This document shows positions 8,520 through 17,773 of a stretch of 64,000 nucleotides of DNA, piece after piece; within the stretch, counting starts at the first letter, position 1; each line of letters opens with the position of its first letter. The DNA is from Streptosporangium album. Lineage in GTDB: Bacteria; Actinomycetota; Actinomycetes; Streptosporangiales; Streptosporangiaceae. The translations under genes were made by a program, and so were the position numbers. The DNA lies in NCBI RefSeq assembly GCF_014203795.1, contig NZ_JACHJU010000007.1, positions 117,167 to 181,166 of the forward strand, read 5' to 3'. The notes under the pieces were generated by a model. It did no database searches, was not told the DNA's origin, and saw nothing but the letters and a program-made list of their open reading frames with translations.

Positions 8520-9194
8520 CTATAATTCCGCGTTCGGTTCGGCGAGGGACGCGCCGTTACGGTCCCGGAAATCGGGTCCGCCGATTCCCCGGATCACGAA
8601 TGTCGCGTACCATTCGGCAAGCTCCCCGTAGGAGAGGTCACCAGATGGCTTGAACCACTTGGGAGTCGAGTTCATCAGTTCGAACAACGAACTGGTGACC
8701 ACACTCGGGTTCGTCGCGGGGTCGAAGGCGCCCTCCCTGATCCCCTGTTCGATGATCCCCTTCACGAAGTCACTGAATTTGTCGCGTTCGGCGACGACCT
8801 CCTTGTAGCGCTTTCCGCTGAGCTGGGAGAACTCGTTCTCCGCGACTCTGGACCAGAGCCTCTGAGCTCTGCTGAATCCCATCCAACGCCGAATGAAGCT
8901 GCGCAGGCGCTCGGGGGCACTTCTCGCCCCGGCACTGGCCTCCTCGACCAGGACCGGCATCTGCACATCGAGAGCACGCCGCACCAATTCAAAGAGCAGA
9001 TCCTCTTTGTTCTTGATGTAGTGGTACATGCTTCCCTTCAGGATACCGACAGCCGACGCGATATCCTGAAGACTGGTCGCAGCGTACCCTTTCTGAGAAA
9101 ATATCTTGGCGGCTGCCGTGACAATCTCTTCCCAGCGCTCCTCGCCGTTGGCACGCGGCTTGGTGGCGACACCAGACGTTCGCCGTTGCGTCAC
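8520..9194 (-). CDS. TetR/AcrR-family transcriptional regulator
   Basis: 224 aa from a GTG. The N-terminal helix-turn-helix is clear: IFSQKGYAATSLQDIASAVG then KGSMYHYIKNKEDLL, residues about 32-66. The C-terminal domain resembles the regulators of acyl-CoA catabolism (KstR2/FadR-type), whose ligands are CoA thioesters; that is family knowledge. The gene sits inside the operon it may control, between the SDR and the alcohol dehydrogenase. Candidate operators are the 18-bp motifs at 3846, 11303, 22213 and 22248. Confidence 0.9.
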   Translation of the reverse strand: MTQRRTSGVATKPRANGEERWEEIVTAAAKIFSQKGYAATSLQDIASAVGILKGSMYHYIKNKEDLLFELVRRALDVQMPVLVEEASAGARSAPERLRSFIRRWMGFSRAQRLWSRVAENEFSQLSGKRYKEVVAERDKFSDFVKGIIEQGIREGAFDPATNPSVVTSSLFELMNSTPKWFKPSGDLSYGELAEWYATFVIRGIGGPDFRDRNGASLAEPNAEL

Positions 9195-9248
9195 TTGATA
9201 ACCAGCTTTCCTTGCATTGTTGACGTTTTGGATTTCACGTGGGGACCG

Positions 9249-10043
9249 TCAGTTCAACGTCTCACCCGCGTTCACATCGATGGTCTGGCCGGTAATCCCC
9301 GCGGACAGATCGGAGGCGAGGAAGACGACCGTGCCCGCACACTGCTCATCAGTGACCAGGCTGGGCAACGCGACATCGGCTACCATGCGTTGGCGCTCCG
9401 TCTCAGCAGACGTGCCCCGTTCCACCGCCAGGCGATCCAGATATTTCCGCAGAGACGGCCCCCACATCCGCCCGGGGACGACCGTGTTGACTCGTATTCC
9501 ATAGGGTCCCACCTCCTTCGCCAGAACGCGCGAGGCCGTGAGCAACGCCGCCTTTGAACTGGCGTAGGGACCGCGACCGGCGAAAACCCGGCGGACGATT
9601 TGCGAGCCGATGAAGACCACCGTCCCGCCGCCGCTGCGCCGGAGCGCGGGAATGGCCGCCTTGGTCAGCCCGAGTGCCCCGAAAAAGTTTACCTCGAACG
9701 ACTGACGCCACTCGTCGAGATCCTCATTTTCAAGGGTTAGCCCGTGCGGAGCCACGGCAAAGGCATTGTTTACCACACAGTCGAGCCCGCCGAACTCCTC
9801 TTCGACCGCCTGGACGACGGCATGGCACTGCTCGTCGGAGGTCACGTCGCAAACCCGGAAAGAGGCTTTACCGGAGGCCGTGCGCAACTCCGCGGTCGCC
9901 TCCTCCAGGTAATCGCGTGATCGGGCGCCGAGCATCACCGATGCGCCCGCCGCGCATGCCGCACCCGCGATTTGTCTCCCGAGGCCCGGCCCCACGCCCG
10001 AGACGAGGACGGTCTTGCCGGTCAGCAGGCTCGTCGCGCTCAC
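9249..10043 (-). CDS. Short-chain dehydrogenase/reductase (SDR)
   Basis: 264 aa from the GTG that overlaps the CoA-transferase stop by GTGA. Classical SDR features: cofactor motif SGVGPGLGR (residues about 14-22), CDVTSD, NNAFAV in place of the usual NNAG, catalytic Ser in GSQIV and the YASSK catalytic Tyr/Lys pair, and the PG motif. It probably oxidises a 3-hydroxyacyl-CoA or secondary alcohol intermediate with NAD(P). Confidence 0.9.
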   Translation of the reverse strand: MSATSLLTGKTVLVSGVGPGLGRQIAGAACAAGASVMLGARSRDYLEEATAELRTASGKASFRVCDVTSDEQCHAVVQAVEEEFGGLDCVVNNAFAVAPHGLTLENEDLDEWRQSFEVNFFGALGLTKAAIPALRRSGGGTVVFIGSQIVRRVFAGRGPYASSKAALLTASRVLAKEVGPYGIRVNTVVPGRMWGPSLRKYLDRLAVERGTSAETERQRMVADVALPSLVTDEQCAGTVVFLASDLSAGITGQTIDVNAGETLN

Positions 10044-11239
10044 GCGATCGCCCCGCACTCCTTGTACTGACCGATCTCCTCCCAGGAGTAGCCCAGCTCG
10101 ATCAGCACCTCCTCCGTGTGCGCCGCCGCCTCGGGAGCGCTCCGCAGATCCGGCAGCTCACCGTCGAACTGGACCGGCGCACGCACGAGCGTCACGTCCT
10201 GCCCGGACGGATGCTTGACGTCGGCGATGTAGCCGTTCGCCACCACCTGCGGATCTTCCAGCACCTCGGGCAGCGTGAGCATCGCCTCCCACGGCCCCTT
10301 CAGCGGCGCGAGTCGTTCCCGCCATTCCGCCAGCGTGGCCGAGGCGAAGGTGACAGCGAGCTCCCGCACGCATTCGGCCGCGTGGGCCGTACGGCCGGCC
10401 GCGTCCCCGAATCGGGAATCGGACAGCAGGTCCTCCCGCCCGATGTGCCGGCACAACGGTGCCCACCACCGGTCGGACTCCAGCATGAGGAGGGCGATCC
10501 AGCGGCCGTCGGCGGTTCGGTAGTAATGCCCGATGGGATTGGTGACTTTGATCTCTTTGCGGCTGAAGTCCCCGCCGATCGCCTTGGAATACACGACATC
10601 GCTGGAGTTCACCCACAGGGCGGTGCCGAGGAGGGACACGTCGACCACGGTAGGAGTGCCCGTGCGCTCCCGGCGGTACAGCGCCGCGGCCACACCGAAG
10701 GCGATGTTCATGGCACCGGTCTTGTCGCCGAAGCCGGGCCGCTGCCGTACCGGGTGATCCCATGCCGGGTCGGTGAGAGCGTGGGCGATGCCGCCACGCG
10801 CCCAGAAGGCGCTCATGTCGTATCCCGGCTTTCCGGCATCCGGCCCGCTACGCCCCACGGCGTCCGCTCGTACGTAGATGATGTCGGGGTTCACCTCTCG
10901 GATGTGACCCACGTCGATGCCGAGTTTGGCCCGGTTGTCAGGCAGAAAGCTCGTCATGAAGACATCAGACTGTTCGGCCAGCCGGTAGAGCAGGGCGAGG
11001 CCTTCGGGAGTGGATATATCCAGGCCGACACTGCGTTTTCCGCGGTTGGTCTGTTCCATCGTGACGCTGACTCCGTTGAGGCTCGGCGCCACTCCGCCGG
11101 TGGCCAACCCACGCTGGGGGTCACCGCGGACCGGATGCTCGATCTTGATCACGTCGGCGCCGAAGTCCGCGAGCACGGCAGCTGCCGCCGGAACGAGTGT
11201 CCAGGTCGCCACTTCCAGCACGCGAAGCCCGTTGAACAT
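10040..11239 (-). CDS. Class III CoA-transferase (CaiB/BaiF family)
   Basis: 399 aa from an ATG preceded by GGGAG; earlier in-frame starts lack a site. Family landmarks: RVLEVATWTLVPAAAAVLAD, then FGADVIKIEHPVRGDP (CoA-binding) near residue 32, and GFGDKTGAMNIAFG, which carries the Asp that forms the acyl-anhydride/aspartyl-CoA intermediate. It would move CoA between two carboxylic acids, giving a second way to activate the substrate besides the ligases. It lies 60 bases after the AMP-ligase gene, and that gap holds a motif resembling the candidate operators. Confidence 0.9.
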   Translation of the reverse strand: MFNGLRVLEVATWTLVPAAAAVLADFGADVIKIEHPVRGDPQRGLATGGVAPSLNGVSVTMEQTNRGKRSVGLDISTPEGLALLYRLAEQSDVFMTSFLPDNRAKLGIDVGHIREVNPDIIYVRADAVGRSGPDAGKPGYDMSAFWARGGIAHALTDPAWDHPVRQRPGFGDKTGAMNIAFGVAAALYRRERTGTPTVVDVSLLGTALWVNSSDVVYSKAIGGDFSRKEIKVTNPIGHYYRTADGRWIALLMLESDRWWAPLCRHIGREDLLSDSRFGDAAGRTAHAAECVRELAVTFASATLAEWRERLAPLKGPWEAMLTLPEVLEDPQVVANGYIADVKHPSGQDVTLVRAPVQFDGELPDLRSAPEAAAHTEEVLIELGYSWEEIGQYKECGAIA

Positions 11240-11299
11240 CTCCACTCCCTTGCACATCAAGGTAGAGCCCTGGTCAGCGAGGTGTCGCTGCCAACTTTC

Positions 11300-12949
11300 T
11301 CAACCAACCGGTGGTTTGGCAAACTGCGACTGCAGAACGTGCTTCATGACTTTTCCTGACGCGGTTCTGGGCATCTCGTGCACGTGCCGCCAGACTTGCG
11401 GGATCTTTTGCGGTGCAAGCCCCGTGGACTTCAGAAAGGCCGCCAGATCCTCGAAGCCGACCTCGATCTCCGGCCGGAAAAGCACGAACGCCGCCGGCTG
11501 TTCGCCCAGCCGGTCATGTGGCGCCGAGACCACCGCCGCCTCCGCCACCGCCGGGTGCCGCACGAGCACGTCCTCGATCTCCCTGGCGGAGATCTTCTCG
11601 CCACCTCGGTTGATGATCTCCTTCACCCGTCCCGTCACTGTGGCGGAGTAGCGGACCTCGCCGTCCCCTACGTCATGGCGTTGGAGACGGCCCAGGTCTC
11701 CCGTCCGGAACCAGCCCGCCTCGTCGAATCCCTCGCGGGTATGTTCTGGGTCGATGTATCCGAGCGCCATCTGCGGACCCCGGATCCAGAACTCCCCCGC
11801 CTCGCCGACGGCGACGTCCTCTCCTGACATTCCGACGACGCGTACCTCACATCCGGCGGCGACCCAGCCATCCGTCGCCAGCCTGATCTCCGGAGGATCC
11901 AGCCGCGGACTGCTTCCCGTAACCCCGGGGCACTCCGTCATCCCGAACGATCGGGCGGGAATCAACCCTCGAGCCTCCGCCGCCTCAGCGAGCGAGGTAG
12001 GGATCGAGGAGCCGCCACAGGGGTAGCCGCCTGGCAACGCGAGCCGGTCCATTCCCCGGCCGTCGAGCGCGTCGAGGAGCTCCTGGATGAACACCGCGGC
12101 GCCCGCCGACGACGTCACCGCGTACCTGGCGATGTCATCGATGGCCTGCTCGGCGTCCCAGCGATCGCGCAGCACGATGGAGGACCCGGTGAACAAAGGA
12201 ACAGCGATCGCCGACAGCATGCCGGTGGCGTGTGCCACCGGGGCGGGCATGTACGAGCGATCGGTCCAGCCGGTCGGCATCATGCGCGACGACCGCAGCG
12301 GCGAGGCGATGAAACTACGCACGCTGTGCACGACCCCCTTGGCCCCCGAGGTGGTTCCCGAGGTGAACCCCACCAGGGCGGGCTCGTCCGGATCCCGTCC
12401 GTCCGCAAGGTGGCCTCTGCCCGCCATCGCATCACCGAACGGCGTCCAGCCGGTGGCCCTGCCGCGGAGTACCACCCGCACAGCCGGCTGCCACCCGGAC
12501 GCTCGGCAGGCCTCCTCTATCATCTCGGTGTGCCGACGCCCCCGAAACTCCTCCGGCGCCACTACACAAGCCGGGCGCACCGCGGCGAGCACTGCCCGTA
12601 ACTCGTGCTCCCGATAGATAGGCACGACGGGGCTGCTGATCGCCCCCGCCGCCCATATCCCATACGCGACCACGAGCGATTCCCACCAGTTCGGGACCTG
12701 CCAGGTCACGACGTCACCGGGCCCGACGCCTCGTGACGACAGGAACCCCGCGAAGCGAGCCGCGGCATCGATCAGTTCCCGCCACGTCAAGGTGACCTCA
12801 CCGTCGAATACTGCGGGCAAGGCACCGAACTCGCGCTTGTTCCGCCGCATCAACGGGGCGATCAGCGCCGGTGACTGATACCCGTTCCGGTCGTAGAAGG
12901 ACGTGAGCTTCCCTTGTTCCGGCGCCGGCGCGAATTCGAACGATCCCAT
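11300..12949 (-). CDS. AMP-forming acyl-CoA ligase (long-chain/cyclohexanecarboxylate-type)
   Basis: 549 aa from an ATG with GGGAGG 7 bases upstream. ANL signatures: GFTSGTTSGAKGVVHSVR, SFGMTECPG, TGRVKEIINRGGEKISAREIE and the C-terminal catalytic Lys in PRTASGKVMKH. It forms an acyl-adenylate and then the CoA thioester. The gene follows livF by 22 bases, so uptake by the ABC importer and activation by this ligase are probably made from one message. The relation to cyclohexanecarboxylate-CoA ligases is only by general look. Confidence 0.9.
   Translation of the reverse strand: MGSFEFAPAPEQGKLTSFYDRNGYQSPALIAPLMRRNKREFGALPAVFDGEVTLTWRELIDAAARFAGFLSSRGVGPGDVVTWQVPNWWESLVVAYGIWAAGAISSPVVPIYREHELRAVLAAVRPACVVAPEEFRGRRHTEMIEEACRASGWQPAVRVVLRGRATGWTPFGDAMAGRGHLADGRDPDEPALVGFTSGTTSGAKGVVHSVRSFIASPLRSSRMMPTGWTDRSYMPAPVAHATGMLSAIAVPLFTGSSIVLRDRWDAEQAIDDIARYAVTSSAGAAVFIQELLDALDGRGMDRLALPGGYPCGGSSIPTSLAEAAEARGLIPARSFGMTECPGVTGSSPRLDPPEIRLATDGWVAAGCEVRVVGMSGEDVAVGEAGEFWIRGPQMALGYIDPEHTREGFDEAGWFRTGDLGRLQRHDVGDGEVRYSATVTGRVKEIINRGGEKISAREIEDVLVRHPAVAEAAVVSAPHDRLGEQPAAFVLFRPEIEVGFEDLAAFLKSTGLAPQKIPQVWRHVHEMPRTASGKVMKHVLQSQFAKPPVG
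11303..11320. promoter_or_regulatory. Weak match to the 18-bp candidate operator motif
   Basis: accaaccggtggtttggc agrees with the consensus ACCARYCGAYYGKTWGAT at 14 of 18 positions and is itself partly palindromic. It overlaps the last codons of the AMP-ligase gene, about 65 bases before the CoA-transferase start, where an internal promoter could lie. Being inside coding sequence weakens the case. Confidence 0.2.
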
Positions 12950-12971
12950 CGAAGCCTCCCAGAGCAGATCC

Positions 12972-13694
12972 TCACGACGCCGGGTGAGCGTCGTCCTCGT
13001 GGACACCGATCATCAGGCGGGCCAGCCTGACCGGGTCGGCGAACTCCGTCGCCGCGCCCGCTCCGGCGGTCTCCCCTTCACGCAGGACGAAGACCTCGTC
13101 GACGACGGCGAGGGCTCGTGCGGCCATCTGCTCCACGATCACGAGCCCCACCGAACCCTTGAGCTGTCGAAATGTGTCATAGATGCGATCGGCGACGGCC
13201 GGCGCGAGGCCCAGCGACGGCTCATCGAGCAACAGGACCTCTGGGGACGCCACCAGGGCTCGCCCGACCGCCAGCATCTGCTGTTCGCCGCCTGACAGCG
13301 CCCAGGCGGCTCGGCCCCGCATCCTGGCGAGCGCCGGAAGCAGGTCATAGACATCGGAGATGGAGAATCGCCGCTCGCGGCCCCGTCCGGCCACCATGCC
13401 GACGTGCAGGTTCTCCTCGACGCTGAGGCTGCCGAAGACCCGCCGCCCCTCGGGCACCTGGATGACCCCGGTGCGGGCGATCTCCCTGGGCGACCGGCCG
13501 GAGAGTTTCCGGCCGTTGAGCAGCACCGCGCCTCCATGCGGGACGAGCCCCGAAATCGCCCGCAGCGTCGAGGTCTTTCCCGCACCGTTCGGGCCCAGGA
13601 TCGCGACGGCACCCGCCGACGGCACTCTCAGGCTCAGCTCGTTGACGGCCCGGACCGGGCCGTAGGACACCGAAAGTTTCTCAAGCTCCAGCAT
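12972..13694 (-). CDS. livF: ABC transporter ATPase, LivF-type
   Basis: 240 aa. Walker A GPNGAGKTSTL (residues about 35-45), signature LSGGEQQ, Walker B VLLLDEPSLGLAP and the switch His region are all intact. LivF with LivG forms the ATPase pair on the cytoplasmic face of branched-chain amino-acid-type importers. In catabolic clusters such importers often carry aromatic or other carboxylates instead. The start lies 14 bases inside the livG gene. Confidence 0.92.
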   Translation of the reverse strand: MLELEKLSVSYGPVRAVNELSLRVPSAGAVAILGPNGAGKTSTLRAISGLVPHGGAVLLNGRKLSGRSPREIARTGVIQVPEGRRVFGSLSVEENLHVGMVAGRGRERRFSISDVYDLLPALARMRGRAAWALSGGEQQMLAVGRALVASPEVLLLDEPSLGLAPAVADRIYDTFRQLKGSVGLVIVEQMAARALAVVDEVFVLREGETAGAGAATEFADPVRLARLMIGVHEDDAHPAS

Positions 13695-14451
13695 CGCTCA
13701 GGTCTCCGATGTAAGCCGCGCGTACACGATCATGACGCCAGACATCACGGGGAGCACCCTGATGAATCGTGACGCCCTCCTCCAGAACCACCAGCTGGTC
13801 ACAGACCTCGTTGAGCAGCCCGATCCGGTGTTCGATCAGCAACACCGCGACACCCGTGTCGGTGAGTTCGCGGATAAGGCGGCACAGAGCCTCCGTCTCG
13901 ACGTCGTTCAGCCCTGCGCTCGGCTCGTCCAGCAGCAACACCCGAGGCTCGCCGACAAGCACACGGGCCAGCTCTACGAGCCTTCGCTGTCCGTACGGCA
14001 TCGCCGACCCGCGCACGGGCGCCGCGGAATCGCCACCGACCCGGCCCAGGGCGGCCATCGCGTCCCGCCGCCGATCCCGCTCGGCCCTCGCCGACCTGAA
14101 TCTGCTCAGGAGAGCGCCGGTAACCATACGCCCTGTCATGACGTGATGGCCGGCGCAGGCGTTTTCCAGCCCGGTGAGCTCATCGTGCACGCGGGGTGTC
14201 TGGTAGGTACGGCGGAGCCCGAGACGGGCTGCGCGGCCAGGCCGGGACAACGGCAGCGGCCGGTCGTCGACACGCACATCCCCCCTCGCATCGACGACCC
14301 CGGTCACCGCGTTCACCAGGGTGGACTTGCCGGATCCGTTCGGACCGGTCAGACCCACGCACACCCCGGAAGGAACGTTCAACGCGACGCCCTTCAGCGC
14401 GTAGACCCCGCCGAAGTGGACACTGAGGTCGCGCACCTGGAGACCACTCAT
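13681..14451 (-). CDS. livG: ABC transporter ATPase, LivG-type
   Basis: 256 aa from the ATG that overlaps the livM stop (ATGA). Walker A GPNGSGKSTLVN, the Q-loop RRTYQTPRV, signature YGQRRLVELARVL and Walker B VLLLDEPSAGLND are present, and the C-terminal extension typical of LivG (RVRAAYIGD) is seen. It pairs with LivF. An in-frame extension upstream would overlap livM and is rejected. Confidence 0.92.
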   Translation of the reverse strand: MSGLQVRDLSVHFGGVYALKGVALNVPSGVCVGLTGPNGSGKSTLVNAVTGVVDARGDVRVDDRPLPLSRPGRAARLGLRRTYQTPRVHDELTGLENACAGHHVMTGRMVTGALLSRFRSARAERDRRRDAMAALGRVGGDSAAPVRGSAMPYGQRRLVELARVLVGEPRVLLLDEPSAGLNDVETEALCRLIRELTDTGVAVLLIEHRIGLLNEVCDQLVVLEEGVTIHQGAPRDVWRHDRVRAAYIGDLSDAGA

Positions 14452-15500
14452 CGAGCCACCTCCCCACCACCGAAGCGTGGTCGCAGCCACGCCTTGAGCC
14501 GATCCCACAGCCCGAGGACTCCCTCGGGCAATGCCACCAGGACGACAAGCATCAGCAGGCCGTACACCACACCCGACCACGTGCTGGCCCCGCGCAGGAG
14601 CTCAGGGAGAAGGGTGATCACGGCCGCACCGATCACGGGGCCGATGACGCGGCCCGCTCCACCGAGGACGACCATGATCAGCACCTGAAGCGCGACCGAG
14701 ACGTCGAACGACGCGACGGAGATGAACTTGTTGGTGTCGGCGAGCAGGACACCCGCCAGCCCGGTGAAGGCCGCGTGGACGGTATAGGACTCCAGCTCCA
14801 GCCGGCGTACTGCGATGCCGTCGTTCTGTGCGATCTGCCGCAGGTCACGCACCATGAGCAGATCGCGTGCCCAGGCCGAGCGATACAGCAGTCCGCCAAC
14901 CGTCACCGCCACCGCCGACAGAACCCAGGCCACCAGGAAGACCCCGGCGTAGTCGGTCTCGTCGACCAGTCCGAAGGTGAGCACAGGCACCGGGCCGATG
15001 CCGGACGCACCCCCGGACAGTGCCGGCCAGTTCACCAGGACGATCGTCAGGAGCGCTCCGATCGCCAGGGACGCGATCGCGAAGTAGAGACGGTTGAGCC
15101 GTACCGTCGCAAGACGCACGACGTAGCCGAGCAGGGCGGTCACCGCCACCGCTGCCACCATCGCGAGTTCGGCGGGCATTCGGCCGGCGAACCACGCGTA
15201 GGTGAAGCCGCCGACCGCGTAGAAACCGAATGTGGCGAAGCTGAACTGGCCACACTGGGAGTACACGATGGCGAAGCCGACAGCGAGCACGACGTTGATC
15301 GCACCGAGTGATGCGATGCTCACGACATATCCGTCGCCGCCGTATGCGATGAGGATGCCGAGCAGCAGATAAAGAACGATGCCGGGAGCGAGCCCGTGTC
15401 CCGTGCCGCTTCCCGTCCACGGCAGCCAGGGCGTCTTGCGCCGGCCCCGGCCCGGCTCGTCACTGATCACGGGCCGGCCGGCCTTGGTCGTGGCCATCAC
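14448..15500 (-). CDS. livM: ABC transporter permease, LivM-type
   Basis: 350 aa with about eight to ten hydrophobic segments. The conserved LivM stretch YSQCGQFSFATFGFYAVGGF and the loop VVLGGAGRVIGPVIGA are visible. The N-terminal ~35 residues are charged and cytoplasmic. A strong AAGGAGG lies a few bases before the GTG/ATG start. It forms the membrane channel with LivH; livH is 59 bases upstream. Confidence 0.92.
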   Translation of the reverse strand: MMATTKAGRPVISDEPGRGRRKTPWLPWTGSGTGHGLAPGIVLYLLLGILIAYGGDGYVVSIASLGAINVVLAVGFAIVYSQCGQFSFATFGFYAVGGFTYAWFAGRMPAELAMVAAVAVTALLGYVVRLATVRLNRLYFAIASLAIGALLTIVLVNWPALSGGASGIGPVPVLTFGLVDETDYAGVFLVAWVLSAVAVTVGGLLYRSAWARDLLMVRDLRQIAQNDGIAVRRLELESYTVHAAFTGLAGVLLADTNKFISVASFDVSVALQVLIMVVLGGAGRVIGPVIGAAVITLLPELLRGASTWSGVVYGLLMLVVLVALPEGVLGLWDRLKAWLRPRFGGGEVAR

Positions 15501-15559
15501 CGATCCGCCTCCTTTCTGGGGCGTTGTGCGGCTTGCGTTCGATCATGCGCCATCCGGCT

Positions 15560-16429
15560 TCAGTACCGTTCGGCCATGGTCGGCCGCGCCAGCCCGGTCG
15601 GGCGGATCAGCAGGAGCACGAGCATGATCAGATAGGGATAGGCGTTGGTCAGCGAACTCGATACGTAGCCGGTCAGCAGCTGCTGGGCCACGCCGAGCAC
15701 GACTGCCGCGACGGCGACACCGCCCATGCTGTCGAACCCGCCGATGGTGACGGCGGCGAACACGTACAGCACGATGCTGAACCCGAGGAACGGGCTCAGC
15801 GCGAGGGCGGGCGCCAGCAGCACGCCGCCGAGTGCGGCCAGTGCTCCGGAGAGTCCGAATGTGAGGAAGTTCAGCACGGTGGCCGACACCCCGTACATGA
15901 CCGCGACCTCCCGGTCCGCCGCCAAGGCCCGTACCATCCGGCCGATCTGGGTGTACTGGAAGATGGCATAGAGCACGCCGAAGACCAGTGCGGTGATGGC
16001 GATCGTCCACAGCGACAGCACGGGCAAGAGCGCGCCGAAGACGCTCACGGACCCACTCCCGAACGCCGACGGCACCGACTGCGGGTCGGAGCCCCGCCAC
16101 ACGGTGAGACCGGCCTCGATCGCGAGCGCGATTCCGAAGGTCGCGACCGCCACAGTGAGCCGGGGCTTGTTCCGCAATGGCACGAACACAATGCGTTCGA
16201 TCGCCCCACCGACCAGGAACAGGACGACGATCGCGAGGATCACGGCCACCAACGGCGCGACGTACGCCGTGAGCACGAGATACACATAGGCGCCGAGGGT
16301 GAGCAGATCACCCTGTGCGAAGTTGACGGCCCCCGACGCCTTGTGGACCAGAACGATGCCGGAGGCCACGAGCGCGTAGACGGCGCCGCTGGACAACCCG
16401 GCCAGGAGGAGGGCGAGGAAGCGTTCCAT
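15560..16429 (-). CDS. livH: ABC transporter permease, LivH-type
   Basis: 289 aa from the ATG (MERFLALLLAGLSSGAVYAL) placed one base after the stop of the substrate-binding gene; the longer frame upstream is shadow. The family motif VHKASGAVNFAQGDLLTLGAYVY is split over residues about 28-50, and TIGGFDSMGGVAVAAVVLG is the conserved C-terminal loop. Seven to eight membrane spans are predicted by eye. It partners LivM. Confidence 0.92.
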   Translation of the reverse strand: MERFLALLLAGLSSGAVYALVASGIVLVHKASGAVNFAQGDLLTLGAYVYLVLTAYVAPLVAVILAIVVLFLVGGAIERIVFVPLRNKPRLTVAVATFGIALAIEAGLTVWRGSDPQSVPSAFGSGSVSVFGALLPVLSLWTIAITALVFGVLYAIFQYTQIGRMVRALAADREVAVMYGVSATVLNFLTFGLSGALAALGGVLLAPALALSPFLGFSIVLYVFAAVTIGGFDSMGGVAVAAVVLGVAQQLLTGYVSSSLTNAYPYLIMLVLLLIRPTGLARPTMAERY

Positions 16430-16430
16430 C

Positions 16431-17588
16431 TCAGTACGCGCCTGTGAGACCGGAGATGACGCCGCCGAAGGTCTCCTCGCCGCCGTCCAGCTTAACGATC
16501 TTGTATTCGTGGATGTAGTTCTGGTCGGGGTCGGCGGACGCCTCGCCGCACACACCCTTGTACCCCTTGATCGCGCCCAGCCCCGCTCGGAGCTTGTCCG
16601 GATCGAGGCTGCCGGCGTTCTTGACACCCTCGGCGATGAGCTTCACCGCGTCGTAGTAGTAGCCGTTGATGGACGACCCGGGGTACGTGGCGGTGAACTT
16701 GTCGACGAAGGCCTTGGCGACCGGGTCGACGTTCTGTGTCACGGTCGGAGCGCACGCCATCAGGACGCTGGTGTTGGTGAGGTCCTGGCCGGAGACCAGG
16801 CGTCCTCGAACGATTGCTTCGGCCCCCTGGTCGAACACTATCGGAACCATGATCCCGTTGGCCCGCATCTGCTTCACCAGCAGGGCCAGCGGCTGCGGAT
16901 AGCCCAGAGCCACCACTGCGTCCGCGCCGCGGGTCGCCAGTGCCGAGTTTGTGAGATCGGTGGCATCAGGAGCGTAGGAGACCACGTCGCGAACGGTGAC
17001 CCCCTTCGCCTCAAGGTCCTTGACGACGAAGTCCTTCACGTGTGTGGAGGTGTCGTCCGTGGAATGGGTCACGACCACGTTCTTGGCCTTCAGCGTCTCC
17101 GCGGTCGCGCGGGAGATGGCCTCGGCCATCCGGTCCGTGCGGTGGTAGATACGGAAGGTCCACTCATTGCCCTTGGGCTGTCCGGGGTCGCTCTCGCGCT
17201 GGGCCGATGCGTTGATCAGCGGCACCTTCACCGCCGGGAGCAGATCGAGGAAGGCGTTGGTCTGCGCCGACACCGTTGGTCCGATGAGCGCGTTCGGCGT
17301 GTCCGCAAGGGCCTTCTGCGCCGCCGCCCTTCCCTGCTGCGGCGTGATTCCGCCGAGATCGTAGAACTTCAGCTCGACCTTGCGCCCGCTCGCCCCGCCG
17401 GCCGCGTTGATCTCGTCGACAGCCATCTGCAGGTTGTTCGTGACGCCCTTCTGGGCCAGAGGGCCGGTCTGGTTGACCAGCGCGGCGATCTTGATGGTGT
17501 CGCCGGTGGATGCCGCACGGCTACCGCCCCCGCACGCAGCCGTGGCGGCGACCAGTCCAGCGACCAGCGGAATCAGATGGAGTCTCAT
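16431..17588 (-). CDS. ABC transporter substrate-binding lipoprotein (Liv-type)
   Basis: 385 aa. An N-terminal lipoprotein signal ends at a lipobox, VAATAAC, with the lipid-bearing Cys at about residue 19, so it is anchored outside the membrane. The type I periplasmic-binding fold follows (IKIAALVNQTGPLAQKG, INAAGGASGRKVEL, NALIGPTVSAQT). It is the first gene of a run SBP-livH-livM-livG-livF-ligase-CoA-transferase. The ligand is unknown; its catabolic neighbours argue for a carboxylate rather than leucine. Confidence 0.92.
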   Translation of the reverse strand: MRLHLIPLVAGLVAATAACGGGSRAASTGDTIKIAALVNQTGPLAQKGVTNNLQMAVDEINAAGGASGRKVELKFYDLGGITPQQGRAAAQKALADTPNALIGPTVSAQTNAFLDLLPAVKVPLINASAQRESDPGQPKGNEWTFRIYHRTDRMAEAISRATAETLKAKNVVVTHSTDDTSTHVKDFVVKDLEAKGVTVRDVVSYAPDATDLTNSALATRGADAVVALGYPQPLALLVKQMRANGIMVPIVFDQGAEAIVRGRLVSGQDLTNTSVLMACAPTVTQNVDPVAKAFVDKFTATYPGSSINGYYYDAVKLIAEGVKNAGSLDPDKLRAGLGAIKGYKGVCGEASADPDQNYIHEYKIVKLDGGEETFGGVISGLTGAY

Positions 17589-17773
17589 GAGATTTGCTCT
17601 CCCTCAGGACGGACGATGGTGATCCCCGGGTCAGTGGTGAAATCTCGTAGCGTCCGCGCGAAGTGCTCGCGCTGGAAGATGATGGGGCGCCGCGCCCTTG
17701 AAGTCCGCTGTCCAGGTAAGGCAGCCCCAGCCCGCGTGGACGTTCCAGTGGACCGTGGGGGCACACGCGCTAG

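Noticed and set aside
14096..14111. ctgaatctgctcag inside livG as a further operator copy
   Set aside because: The right half-site does not match ATTCAG at the proper spacing and it lies in the middle of a coding gene.
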